From assembly GCA_017509605.1 (NCBI GenBank), contig JAFWPH010000009.1, positions 1-64,000 on the forward strand: a stretch of DNA of 64,000 nt, read 5' to 3'. How positions within the stretch are numbered: position 1 is the stretch's first letter; every line of letters begins with the position of its first letter. Origin of the DNA: Bacteroidaceae bacterium (lineage in GTDB: Bacteria > Bacteroidota > Bacteroidia > Bacteroidales > Bacteroidaceae). The notes below the pieces were generated by a model. It saw only the letters and a program-made list of their open reading frames with translations, had not been told where the DNA came from and made no database searches. The translations under genes were made by a program, and so were the position numbers. Shown here piece after piece: positions 1-7,450 of the stretch.

Positions 1-10
1 AGTTCTTTCT

Positions 11-126
11 CTACGGACTGGGAGGACTAAAAGGACGGCCGCCGCAAAGCGACGGCTACCATGCGGATGGAGGCTTTAGTTAAGGCCGCTTCGCGGCCGA
101 GTCCTAGGAGTCCTTGTAGTCCGTAG
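11..126 (-). repeat. Palindromic element CTACGGACT...AGTCCGTAG, inverted copy
   Basis: The ends CTACGGACT and AGTCCGTAG are inverted repeats. The inside carries the same two GC-rich hairpin sequences as the other copies in this window, but in the opposite order, so this copy is inverted. It lies upstream of asd next to a second, more diverged copy. Confidence 0.75.
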
Positions 127-140
127 AAAAAAGAAGATAT

Positions 141-265
141 CTATGGACAATTAGGACTTCGCGGACAGTCGGCGCCCCTGCATCTCCATAGCAGTGCTCA
201 TTAGCACCTCTTGATGCAAGCCAGGCGCCTCGCGCCTGTGTCCTAAGAGTCCTTTCAGTCCGTAG
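141..265. repeat. Diverged copy of the CTACGGACT palindromic element
   Basis: The element starts CTATGGACAATTAGGACT and ends AGTCCTTTCAGTCCGTAG, so the inverted outer arms are recognisable. The core is different and contains its own hairpin, GGCGCCTCGCGCC. Positions 266-409 between it and asd are A/T-rich and hold the asd leader; no clear two-box promoter is visible there. Confidence 0.55.
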
Positions 266-409
266 AAAAAGAAGAAAAAGTAGATATCCGTAGCAGAGAA
301 AAGACAAGCAACATTTCGCATAGTAAATAATTATATCAAACAATCTGAGTAACCTTGAATGAGAGAGAGTTTCTACATTCAGAATAAACTTAGAAAAAAC
401 AACAACAAT

Positions 410-1420
410 ATGAAAGTAGCAATAGTGGGCGCAAGTGGCGCCGTGGGCCAGGAGTTTCTCCGTGTGCTCGACCAGAGGAATTTTCCTATCGATGAGTTGG
501 TGTTGTTCGGCTCCAGCCGCAGCGCCGGGACGAAGTACACCTTCCGTGGGAAGGAATACGAGGTGAAACTGCTTCAGCACAACGATGACTTCAAGGATGT
601 GGATATCGCATTCACTTCCGCTGGTGCCGGCACCTCCAAGGAGTTTGCTGCCGACATCACTCGCTTCGGAGCCGTGATGATCGACAACTCCAGTGCCTTC
701 CGTATGGACGACGATGTACCTTTGGTGGTGCCTGAGTGCAATGCCGAGGATGCCCTGGTACGTCCGCGCGGCATCATCGCCAACCCCAACTGCACCACCA
801 TCATGATGGTCGTGGTTCTGAAGCCTTTGGAGCGTCTCAGCCACATCAAGCGCATCCACGTGGCCAGCTACCAGAGCGCGAGCGGAGCGGGTGCGGCTGC
901 CATGGCTGAACTTCAGCAGCAGTACAAGGAGATTATGGAGGAAAAACCAGTGACGGTGAAGAAGTTCCCCCACCAGCTGGCCTACAACGTGATCCCCCAG
1001 ATCGACGTGTTCCAGGACAATGGTTACACGAAGGAGGAGATGAAGATGTACAACGAGACACGCAAGATCATGCACTCCGACGTGCAGTGCTCGGCGATGT
1101 GTGTGCGTGTGTCGTCATTGCGTGCCCATTCTGAGTCGGTGTGGATTGAGACAGAGCGTCCCATCAGTGTTGAGGAGGCTCAGAAGGCTATCGCTGAGGG
1201 TGAGGGCCTGACTTTGGTCGATGACCCCGCCAACCTCCGTTATCCGATGCCTTTGGAGACAGCTGGCAAGGATGATGTGTTCGTTGGACGCATCCGCAAG
1301 GACCTGGCCAACGAGAACGGCCTGACTTTCTGGCTCAGTGGCGACCAGATCCGCAAGGGCGCGGCCCTCAACGCCGTTCAGATCGCCGAATATCTGATCA
1401 AGACAGAATTCAGCAAATAG
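410..1420 (+). CDS. asd: Aspartate-semialdehyde dehydrogenase
   Basis: Asd reduces L-aspartyl-4-phosphate to aspartate semialdehyde with NADPH in the cytoplasm, feeding lysine, threonine, methionine and diaminopimelate synthesis. The N-terminus has the Rossmann dinucleotide motif [11 protein letters not shown]. The catalytic cysteine is about residue 128 in NPNCTT, and the basic substrate-binding region [15 protein letters not shown] is near the C-terminus. At 336 residues it matches the usual family length. The ATG at 410 is chosen because [10 protein letters not shown] begins the conserved domain; an in-frame ATG at 359 would add 17 low-complexity residues typical of a leader. The gene stands alone between repeat islands. 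Confidence 0.95.
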   Translation: MKVAIVGASGAVGQEFLRVLDQRNFPIDELVLFGSSRSAGTKYTFRGKEYEVKLLQHNDDFKDVDIAFTSAGAGTSKEFAADITRFGAVMIDNSSAFRMDDDVPLVVPECNAEDALVRPRGIIANPNCTTIMMVVVLKPLERLSHIKRIHVASYQSASGAGAAAMAELQQQYKEIMEEKPVTVKKFPHQLAYNVIPQIDVFQDNGYTKEEMKMYNETRKIMHSDVQCSAMCVRVSSLRAHSESVWIETERPISVEEAQKAIAEGEGLTLVDDPANLRYPMPLETAGKDDVFVGRIRKDLANENGLTFWLSGDQIRKGAALNAVQIAEYLIKTEFSK

Positions 1421-1440
1421 CTCTGTTCCCTCTTTTGTCA

Positions 1441-1510
1441 AGGGTCGAGAGTCGAGGGTCGAGGGTCAAGGGTCGAGGGTCAAGGGTCCCTCTATAACCC
1501 ATAACCCTTC
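1441..1510. repeat. Heptameric repeat tract downstream of asd
   Basis: A 7-bp periodic tract of GTCGAGG / GTCAAGG / GTCGAGA units is followed by two ATAACCC units. It starts about 20 bp after the asd stop codon. The same two heptamer families recur through the window. Confidence 0.8.
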
Positions 1511-1537
1511 AAGAGTCTAAGGCCTAGAGCCTCTTCT

Positions 1538-2116
1538 CTACGGACTCTGAGGACTTAAAGGACCCGGCCGCAACTGCGGCCTTTTCTTTTGCGCCCCCAT
1601 CCGCATGGCAGCCGTCGCTTTGCGGCGGCCGTCCTTTAAGTCCTTGTAGTCCGTAGAGATAAAACTACTATTTCCGTAGGCAAAAAAAACATCCGTGGCA
1701 ACCGCCACGGATGCTTTATTTCTCCGGACTCTGAGGACTTAAAGGACCCGGCCGCAACTGCGGCCTTTTCTTTTGCGCCCCCATCCGCATGTCAGCCGTC
1801 GCTTTGCGGCGGCCGTCCTTTCAGTCCTTGTAGTCCGTAGAGATAAAACTACTATTTCCGTAGGCAAAAAAACATCCGTGGCAATCGCCACGGATGCTTT
1901 ATTTCTACGGACTCTGAGGACTTAAAGGACCCGGCCAAAACTGCGTCCTTTGCTTTTGCGCTCCCATCCGCATGGCAGCCGTCGCTTTGCGGCGGCCGTC
2001 CTTTCAGTCCTTGTAGTCCGTAGAGATAAAACTACTATTTCCGTAGGCAAAAAAAACATCCGTGGCAATCGCCACGGATGCTTTATTTCTACGGACTCTG
2101 AGGACTTAAAGGACCT
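1538..2116. repeat. Tandem array of a 184-bp unit (3.15 copies)
   Basis: Units begin at 1538, 1722 and 1905, with a partial fourth at 2089. Each holds one CTACGGACT...AGTCCGTAG palindromic element, a short spacer (GATAAAACTACTATTTCCG), and a hairpin with 10-bp stems CATCCGTGGC / GCCACGGATG followed by CTTTATTT. The first hairpin is at 1690-1713. The copies are nearly identical with a few substitutions. Because the hairpin has an A-tract before it and T-rich sequence after it, the array also looks like three successive terminators between asd and the convergent lipoprotein gene. No gene is supported here. Confidence 0.9.
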
Positions 2117-2140
2117 GACAGGGCGCCTAGCACCAAAAAA

Positions 2141-2746
2141 TTAATACCATTGGGTGTTGGTGTCCTTTTGGTATCGGTAGATACGGGCGAGATACATCTC
2201 GAAGATGAGGGTGGAATAGCCAGGGACATTGATATCCTCACTTGTTCCGTAGCCGATGTAATAAGGGATGACCACTCTCCAATGGTCGCCTTCCACCATG
2301 TTCATCAAGGCCGTAGAGAAACCTTTGACAAGGCCGTTGACTCCGAAGAGAGTGGGCACGTCGGTCTCGATGTTGAGCACATCGCCCTTGAAGGACTTGT
2401 CAAAACAATATCCGTCAGGATAAGATGCTGACGGTATGAGATGCCCGATGTAGTGGACACGCACGGAGTCGTTGTAGAGCGGGTGTTCGGTGCCCGTTCC
2501 GTTCTCGAGCTTCTGAACGTAGATGTAGTAGTTGTTGTTGGCGTTCATGTCGAGAGGGTCACCGAGGTTGAACGACTTATACATGGTCCAGCCGTTGCCT
2601 TTGCGTGCCACGGTGGCTAAGGAGTCAAGGTAGCGTTCGTTCTGCTGCTGCCAGTTGTCGAACTCCGCCACCTCGTCCTGTTCCTGACACGACATGGCGG
2701 TCAGGAACAGGATGAAGGATGCGATGATATAGAGAGGTCTTTTCAT
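2141..2746 (-). CDS. FKBP-type peptidyl-prolyl isomerase lipoprotein
   Basis: A 201-residue lipoprotein: the hydrophobic N-terminal segment ends in the lipobox LTAMSC, with the lipidated cysteine at residue 20. The C-terminal half (about residues 95-190) has the FKBP fold pattern, including VRVHYIGHL, LVKGFSTALMNMVEGDHW and a closing LIFEMYLARI strand. FKBPs speed proline cis-trans isomerisation and act as periplasmic folding helpers; lipidation suggests membrane attachment. Family members such as GldI work with gliding and type IX secretion, but nothing here shows that this is GldI. The gene is convergent with asd across the repeat array. Confidence 0.8.
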   Translation of the reverse strand: MKRPLYIIASFILFLTAMSCQEQDEVAEFDNWQQQNERYLDSLATVARKGNGWTMYKSFNLGDPLDMNANNNYYIYVQKLENGTGTEHPLYNDSVRVHYIGHLIPSASYPDGYCFDKSFKGDVLNIETDVPTLFGVNGLVKGFSTALMNMVEGDHWRVVIPYYIGYGTSEDINVPGYSTLIFEMYLARIYRYQKDTNTQWY

Positions 2747-2768
2747 AAAATCTCGTTTATCCGTTTAT

Positions 2769-2907
2769 AGTCGAGGGTCGAGAGTCGAGGGTCAAGAGTC
2801 AAGGGTCGAGAGTCAAGGGTCAAGAGTCAAGCGTCAAGAGCACTATTTCAATAACCAATAACCAATAACCCATAACCAATAACCCTTCACCACCTAACAC
2901 CTAACGC
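2769..2907 (-). repeat. Composite heptamer cassette behind glyS
   Basis: Read in the glyS sense (minus strand), the stop codon TAG is followed by GCGTTAG-type units. GGTGAAGG comes next, then five GGTTATT-type units (plus strand ATAACCM at 2851-2885), then a tract of CTCTTGA / CCCTTGA / CTCTCGA units. All three families have a 7-bp period. The same order recurs at 20306-20395, 24826-24915 and 25213-25290. Confidence 0.85.
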
Positions 2908-4449
2908 CTATTTCAGTTTCTTGAGCAGGCTGGTGATGGTGACGTTGTCCTCGATGATGCCCTGCAACTCATTGATGTTCACGCGCTTCTGCTCCATGGT
3001 GTCGCGCATGCGGAGAGTGACGGTGTTGTCCTCGAGTGTCTGGAAGTCCACGGTTACGCAGTAGGGTGTGCCGATGGCGTCCTGGCGGCGGTAGCGCTTG
3101 CCGATGGAGTCCTTCTCGTCGTACTGGCAGTTGAAGTGGAAGCGGAGGTCGTTGATGATCTCCTGTGCCTTCTCGGGCAGTCCGTTCTTCTTCACGAGCG
3201 GCATCACGGCGAGTTTCACGGGCGCGAGGGCTGCAGGCAGACGGAGCACCACGCGGGTCTCACCGCCTTCGAGCTTCTCTTCGCAGTAGCTGTGGCAAAT
3301 GACGCTGAGGAACATACGGTCAACACCGATGGAGGTCTCGATGACGTACGGAGTATATGACTCGTTGAGCTCGGGGTCGAAGTACTTGATGCTCTTGCCC
3401 GAGTACTTCTCGTGCTGTCCGAGGTCGAAGTTGGTGCGGCTGTGGATGCCTTCCACCTCCTTGAAGCCGAAAGGCATGTTGAACTCGATGTCGGTGGCGG
3501 CGTTGGCGTAGTGGGCCAGCTTGTCGTGGTCGTGGAAACGGTAGTTCTCAGCACCGAAACCAAGGTTCTGGTGCCAGGCCATGCGCCATTCCTTCCACTT
3601 GGCGAACCAGTCGAGCTCAGTGCCGGGCTTGATGAAGAACTGCATCTCCATCTGCTCGAACTCCCTCATGCGGAAGATGAACTGACGGGCCACAATCTCG
3701 TTGCGGAAGGCCTTGCCGATCTGTGCGATGCCGAAAGGTATCTTCATGTGGCCAGTCTTCTGTACGTTCAGGTAGTTCACGAAGATGCCCTGCGCGGTCT
3801 CGGGACGGAGGTAGATGGTGGAGGTGGCCTCGGCCGTCGAACCCATCTCGGTCTTGAACATCAGGTTGAACTGACGAACCTCGGTCCAGTTCCTGGTGCC
3901 GCTGATGGGGCAGACAATCTCCTCGTCGATGATGATCTGGCGCAACTCAGCGAGGTCGTTGGCGTTCATGGCCTTGGCGAAACGCTCGTGCAGCGCGTCG
4001 CGCTTCTGCTGGTGCTCCAGCACACGTGGGTTGGTCTGGCGGAACTTCTGCTCGTCGAAGCTCTCGCCGAAGCGCTTGCGGGCTTTCTGCACCTCCTTGT
4101 CGATCTTCTCGTCATACTTGGCCATCTGGTCCTCGATGAGGACGTCGGCGCGGTAGCGCTTCTTCGAGTCGCGGTTGTCGATGAGGGGATCGTTGAAGGC
4201 ATCCACGTGTCCGGAAGCCTTCCAGATGGTGGGGTGCATGAAGATGGCTGAGTCGATGCCCACGATGTTCTCGTGCAGCAGCACCATGCTCTGCCACCAG
4301 TATTGTTTGATGTTGTTCTTCAGTTCCACGCCGTTCTGGCCGTAGTCATAGACGGCAGCGAGGCCGTCGTAAATCTCGCTTGAGGGAAAGACGAACCCAT
4401 ATTCCTTGCAATGGGAAACGACCTTCTTGAAAACATCTTCTTGTGCCAT
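2908..4449 (-). CDS. glyS: Glycyl-tRNA synthetase (single-chain class II type)
   Basis: This enzyme charges tRNA-Gly with glycine using ATP. At 513 residues it is the dimeric single-chain form found in Bacteroidota and eukaryotes rather than the alpha2beta2 bacterial form. Visible class II features include the motif RPETAQGIFVNYLNV, the RNEIVARQFIFRMREFEQ motif 2 region, the YTPYVIETSIGVDRMFL segment, and a C-terminal anticodon-binding domain beginning near LPAALAPVKLAVMPL. The start codon is immediately followed by the conserved N-terminal helix (EDVFKKVVSHCKEYGF). The stop codon TAG is formed by the edge of a heptamer repeat. Confidence 0.95.
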   Translation of the reverse strand: MAQEDVFKKVVSHCKEYGFVFPSSEIYDGLAAVYDYGQNGVELKNNIKQYWWQSMVLLHENIVGIDSAIFMHPTIWKASGHVDAFNDPLIDNRDSKKRYRADVLIEDQMAKYDEKIDKEVQKARKRFGESFDEQKFRQTNPRVLEHQQKRDALHERFAKAMNANDLAELRQIIIDEEIVCPISGTRNWTEVRQFNLMFKTEMGSTAEATSTIYLRPETAQGIFVNYLNVQKTGHMKIPFGIAQIGKAFRNEIVARQFIFRMREFEQMEMQFFIKPGTELDWFAKWKEWRMAWHQNLGFGAENYRFHDHDKLAHYANAATDIEFNMPFGFKEVEGIHSRTNFDLGQHEKYSGKSIKYFDPELNESYTPYVIETSIGVDRMFLSVICHSYCEEKLEGGETRVVLRLPAALAPVKLAVMPLVKKNGLPEKAQEIINDLRFHFNCQYDEKDSIGKRYRRQDAIGTPYCVTVDFQTLEDNTVTLRMRDTMEQKRVNINELQGIIEDNVTITSLLKKLK

Positions 4450-4592
4450 TTTTTTGATTTATTCTTTTTTATTTTATTTTCGTATATTCGCTTAATCGTT
4501 TATCCGTTTCTCCGACTAAAAGCTAACGCCTATTCCTTAGGTCTAAGGAGTCAGGGAGTCAAGGAGTTCGGCCGCATTCGACCTTATTTTTT

Positions 4593-4709
4593 CTACGGAC
4601 TATTAGGACTTTAAGGACTCGGCCGCTCTGCGGCCTTTTCTTTTGCGCCCCATCCGCATGGCAGCCGTCGCTTTGCGGCGGCCGTCCTTTTAGTCCTCGA
4701 AGTCCGTAG
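4593..4709 (+). repeat. Palindromic element CTACGGACT...AGTCCGTAG
   Basis: A full copy of 117 bp. The outer arms are CTACGGACT plus AGGACT blocks, mirrored by AGTCCT and AGTCCGTAG. Two inner hairpins are CGGCCGCTCTGCGGCC and CCGTCGCTTTGCGGCGG. It is preceded by an octamer tract (AGGAGTCA units) and the self-complementary CCTTAGGTCTAAGG. Confidence 0.85.
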
Positions 4710-4771
4710 CGCCTCATTTTCCTTAGGTCTAAGGAGTCAGGGAGTTCGGCCGCGAAGCGGCCTTATTTTTT

Positions 4772-4888
4772 CTACGGACTATTAGGACTCTTAGGACTCG
4801 GCCGCTCTGCGGCCTTTTCTTTTGCGCCCCATCCGGATGGCAGCCGTCGCTTTGCGGCGGCCGTCCTTTTAGTCCTCGAAGTCCGTAG
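4772..4888 (+). repeat. Palindromic element CTACGGACT...AGTCCGTAG
   Basis: A second full copy, nearly identical to the one at 4593 and in the same orientation. The sequence after it (AGAAACTAATCGG, then CAGGGTTGACATCATC) is also found after the copies ending at 5145 and 23466. The repeated unit is therefore larger than the palindrome itself. Confidence 0.85.
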
Positions 4889-5059
4889 AGAAACTAATCG
4901 GAGCAGGGTTGACATCATCCGCATGGCAGCTAACGCCTATATCACGCTTAGAGACTGCAAAATTAGCATTTTTCTTTCAGAAATCAGCAATCGAAGGCAT
5001 AGTTTTGATTATTTAACGTCTGTTCAACGATTTTTCTGTTACTCTTGCTCTCATTGCTT

Positions 5060-5145
5060 CTACGGACTATTAGGACTTAACGGACTAATCTGCATGGTAG
5101 CCGTCGCTTTGCGGCGGCCGTCCCTTTAGTCCTCGAAGTCCGTAG
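5060..5145 (+). repeat. Shortened copy of the palindromic element
   Basis: Both outer arms and the CCGTCGCTTTGCGGCGG hairpin are present, but the CGGCCGC...GCGGCC hairpin is missing, giving 86 bp. This looks like an internal deletion that spared the ends. Confidence 0.75.
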
Positions 5146-5239
5146 AGAAACTAATCGGAGCAGGGTTGGCATCATCCGCATGGCTGCTAACGCCTAAAGC
5201 CTAAAAACCTGAATTCGACGAATTCACGTTATTTAAGAT

Positions 5240-5497
5240 ATGATAACGGTTGATTTCCACCTTTTTTCGCTAATTTTGCGAGGCGAACAAAAACAACAAT
5301 GCCTCTACACCATCTATTACTCAACTTTCGGAAGTAAAATTGGAAGTATAAATGGTAGTAAACTCGCTACGCTCATGGGAGTTATGTGCTACGCACAGGA
5401 CAATAGTATTGAATTGCAGTCGTATCGTCCAGCACGAAAGTGCTTAACTTCCAGCCAGCGCGGCTGGCTTAACTCCCTATTTAACTCCTTTTTATAA
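5240..5497. other. Gene-free stretch with a string of small hairpins
   Basis: A reading frame is open here but matches nothing recognisable. The sequence is a run of short palindromes: CTCGCTACGCTC, TGTGCTACGCACA, AGCACGAAAGTGCT and CCAGCCAGCGCGGCTGG. They are separated by AACTTCC / AACTCC boundaries (GGAGTTAA on the other strand). It lies just upstream of the TonB-like gene and may form a structured leader. The rest of 4889-5534 holds repeat flanks only. Confidence 0.5.
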
Positions 5498-5534
5498 CGT
5501 CCTAAACTTTAGCCTATAATAATCCTCAAGTGAT

Positions 5535-5996
5535 ATGAACAAGTATCTTCTTTTATTGATATTCACATTGGTGCTTCCCATTACTGCGCACGCGCAGTTT
5601 TTTGACTTCGGTTTTGGCGATCCCTTCGACGATTTCTTCGGCCCTCATCGAGTTGAACAGCAGCAGCCCGTAGAGAAGGCGCAGTTCAAGGGTGGTGTCC
5701 AAGGAATGAACGATTTCATCGAGAAAAACTACAAGAATCCGAGTCCTCGCATCCAAGGTCTTGAGGGCGAGATCATGGTGCTTTGTGTCATCAGCGAGAA
5801 GGGCAAGGTGGAAGATGCGAAGGTCTCTCGTGGTCTTGCCTTGGCTTACGACAAGGAAGCAGTCCGTGTCGTGAAGAAGATGAAGTTCAAGCCCGCCAAG
5901 CAAGGCAAGAAGAAAGTCAAGAGCCGTTACCAGATCGCCTTTCCCATCCGCAAGGGCCGCCTCTCCTTCAACACCTTGCCGACAGTGGATGTTTAA
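5535..5996 (+). CDS. TonB C-terminal-domain secreted protein
   Basis: A 153-residue protein with a signal peptide (cleavage near THAQ, residues 17-21) and, from about residue 60 on, the TonB C-terminal fold. The visible pattern is FIEKNYKNP, GEIMVLCVISEKGKVEDAKV, and AVRVVKKMKFKPAKQGKKK. TonB C-terminal domains contact TonB-dependent receptors. This copy has a cleavable signal and no Pro-rich spanning region, so it is a periplasmic TonB-domain protein rather than a classical energy transducer. Its partner is not visible nearby. Confidence 0.8.
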   Translation: MNKYLLLLIFTLVLPITAHAQFFDFGFGDPFDDFFGPHRVEQQQPVEKAQFKGGVQGMNDFIEKNYKNPSPRIQGLEGEIMVLCVISEKGKVEDAKVSRGLALAYDKEAVRVVKKMKFKPAKQGKKKVKSRYQIAFPIRKGRLSFNTLPTVDV

Positions 5997-6016
5997 GCAC
6001 CGCACCCCCGCCATCA

Positions 6017-6041
6017 CTCTGGCCATGAAAAGGCCAGGCAC
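6017..6041 (-). repeat. REP-like palindrome upstream of the transposase gene
   Basis: The core GGCCATGAAAAGGCC (6021-6035) is a hairpin. Read on the minus strand, the 25-bp block matches 7222-7246 at 21 of 25 positions, so the transposase gene sits between an inverted pair. A second perfect hairpin, CCAGGCAT / ATGCCTGG, lies at 6126-6144, between this element and the start codon. Confidence 0.75.
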
Positions 6042-6125
6042 AGCACTGCCAGCAAAAGCGAAGACATGAGGCAACAATGGCGACCGGCACGAGGTGGTCA
6101 AGTTTCATTGCTATCAGTGCTGTTC

Positions 6126-6144
6126 CCAGGCATTTTATGCCTGG
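6126..6144. repeat. Perfect hairpin in the transposase leader
   Basis: Eight-base-pair stems CCAGGCAT and ATGCCTGG with a TTT loop, 33 bp before the start codon. It could be a recognition hairpin of the transposase or a translational control structure. The sequence alone does not decide. Confidence 0.6.
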
Positions 6145-6177
6145 TGTGAATACTTGAATAAGAACAACAAAAGACAA

Positions 6178-7185
6178 ATGAGCACTAAAGAAAAAGCCAT
6201 AGCTGCTGGCTCGCTTCATGCCACCATTCACAGCATGAAACGTCGCGCCACCTGGCACAATTACAACGCTGAAGGTTCCTATATGCTCACCCTTGTGACT
6301 CGGAACCGCCAACGCCTCTTTGGCTCCTTGACTGGTGATCCTTCTATTAGGACTTTCTTGCCTGGTTGTGCGAGAGTTGAGTGCAGCGATCTGGGCAATG
6401 CCATTTTCTTTGAGGAAATAAAGAAGATCAGCCATTACTATCCGATGGCAGAGGTCTGGAAGCTTTGCGTGATGCCCGACCATCTGCATATCATCCTGCG
6501 GATCGTTTCTCCCTTACCTGAGGGAAAAACTTTGGGCACTGTCGTCAAAGGTTTCAAGAATGGTTGTAACCGAGCCTATTGGCGCATTTACGGCATAGAG
6601 GGGGAAAACCGCCCTGTATTGTTTGAAGAGGGATATTGCGACAAAATACTCAAGGACTTCTCCCAGCTTGATTATTGGAAACGCTACCTCGAGGACAACC
6701 CCCGGCGTCTGTTGATAAAGACAACCCATCCTGAGTTCTTCTCTGTCCGTCATCATCTTGCCATCAATGGTCGCCAGTGTGCAGCCATCGGCAACTTGTT
6801 CCTGCTTGATATCCCCGATAAGATGGAGGTGGTTGTCCACAGGCGCGATAGCGATGATGGGTATAAGGACAAGATGAAAGTCTGGATGCAATGCGGTGAG
6901 AATTATGGCGTTCTTGTGGGTGCTTTTATTTCGCCTCGTGAAAGAGAAGTGAAACAGATGGCGATAGAGAATGGCTACTTCCTCATCCAACTGACGAACG
7001 AGGGCATTGGGCCTTATTATAAACCCAGAGGCATGGATTTCGATGCTTGTGCGGACGGCAGGATGCTCATCCTCTCGCCCTGGCCTGAAGCTGCCCCAGA
7101 GAAAAATGGCATCACGAGGCAAGAATGCCTTCAGCTCAATGCGCTGGCGACCCAGATGGCCCAAGGCCAGTTCGAGTTAGGATAG
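6178..7185 (+). CDS. REP-associated tyrosine transposase (Y1/HUH) with extra C-terminal domain
   Basis: An IS200/IS605-type single-strand transposase of the RAYT kind. Residues about 20-180 form the Y1 domain. The HUH pair is His102 and His104 in MPDHLHIILR, and the likely catalytic tyrosine is Tyr170 in YLEDNP, the usual motif in RAYTs. RAYTs cut and join single-stranded DNA at REP hairpins and are normally domesticated. Residues about 190-335 are an added domain with GVLVGAFISPREREV and GRMLILSPWP followed by a basic helix (ITRQECLQLNALATQMA). This order of motifs resembles the DprA/LOG-like Rossmann fold; that part is inference. The ATG at 6178 is preferred over the in-frame ATG at 6094 because the latter lies in the hairpin-rich leader. 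An inverted pair of 25-bp palindromes flanks the gene. Confidence 0.85.
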   Translation: MSTKEKAIAAGSLHATIHSMKRRATWHNYNAEGSYMLTLVTRNRQRLFGSLTGDPSIRTFLPGCARVECSDLGNAIFFEEIKKISHYYPMAEVWKLCVMPDHLHIILRIVSPLPEGKTLGTVVKGFKNGCNRAYWRIYGIEGENRPVLFEEGYCDKILKDFSQLDYWKRYLEDNPRRLLIKTTHPEFFSVRHHLAINGRQCAAIGNLFLLDIPDKMEVVVHRRDSDDGYKDKMKVWMQCGENYGVLVGAFISPREREVKQMAIENGYFLIQLTNEGIGPYYKPRGMDFDACADGRMLILSPWPEAAPEKNGITRQECLQLNALATQMAQGQFELG

Positions 7186-7221
7186 GCCTTTGTACGGCTT
7201 TCCCTTTTGCGTTGAGGTTGT

Positions 7222-7246
7222 GTGCCCGGCCTTTTCACGGCCGGGG
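7222..7246 (+). repeat. REP-like palindrome downstream of the transposase gene
   Basis: The hairpin CCCGGCC / GGCCGGG has loop TTTTCAC. It is the inverted partner of the block at 6017-6041 (cores GGCCTTTTCACGGCC and GGCCTTTTCATGGCC, one mismatch). Confidence 0.75.
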
Positions 7247-7268
7247 TAATTACCCCCCCCAAAAAAAA

Positions 7269-7295
7269 GGCGCTCCTGAATCAATCAGAAGCGCC
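7269..7295. terminator. Bidirectional terminator-like hairpin
   Basis: GGCGCTCCTGA pairs with TCAGAAGCGCC with one mismatch. An A-run precedes the stem and TTCTCTCT follows, so it could end the transposase transcript and transcription arriving from the minus strand. Confidence 0.7.
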
Positions 7296-7335
7296 TTCTC
7301 TCTATTGTCTAAAAGCTAAAGTCTAAAGTAATTAA

Positions 7336-7430
7336 TTGGTCGCTAAGCTAAAATTGTCAAAAAATGAAACCGAGAATTTTATAATTTTGAATCTCATTTT
7401 CTTATAATTTTGAGGCCTAAGGCCGACCAA
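7336..7430. repeat. TTGGTCG...CGACCAA inverted-repeat element, copy 1
   Basis: A 95-bp A/T-rich element bounded by TTGGTCG and CGACCAA, with inner CTAAAATTGT / AATTTTGAGG arms. A near copy lies at 15592-15687. In both places the element sits about 20 bp beyond the stop codon of a giant secreted protein gene. No coding potential. Confidence 0.75.
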
Positions 7431-7450
7431 TAAAGCCTCTCGACTCTCGA

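Noticed and set aside
1538-2116. The regular tandem array suggested a CRISPR array
   Set aside because: Units are 184 bp and identical throughout, with no unique spacers, and no cas genes are present.
1950-2144. Small open frame of 64 codons
   Set aside because: It lies entirely in the repeat array and continues through element boundaries; no protein-like composition.
3412-4251. Long plus-strand frame opposite glyS
   Set aside because: It mirrors the codon structure of glyS; this is a common shadow in GC-rich coding sequence. The same applies to the frames opposite porU (25339-27405) and the outer-membrane barrel gene (31786-32856).
4923-5497. Two open frames of 68 and 85 codons upstream of the TonB-domain gene
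   Set aside because: They coincide with palindromic repeats and hairpin strings and match no known family.
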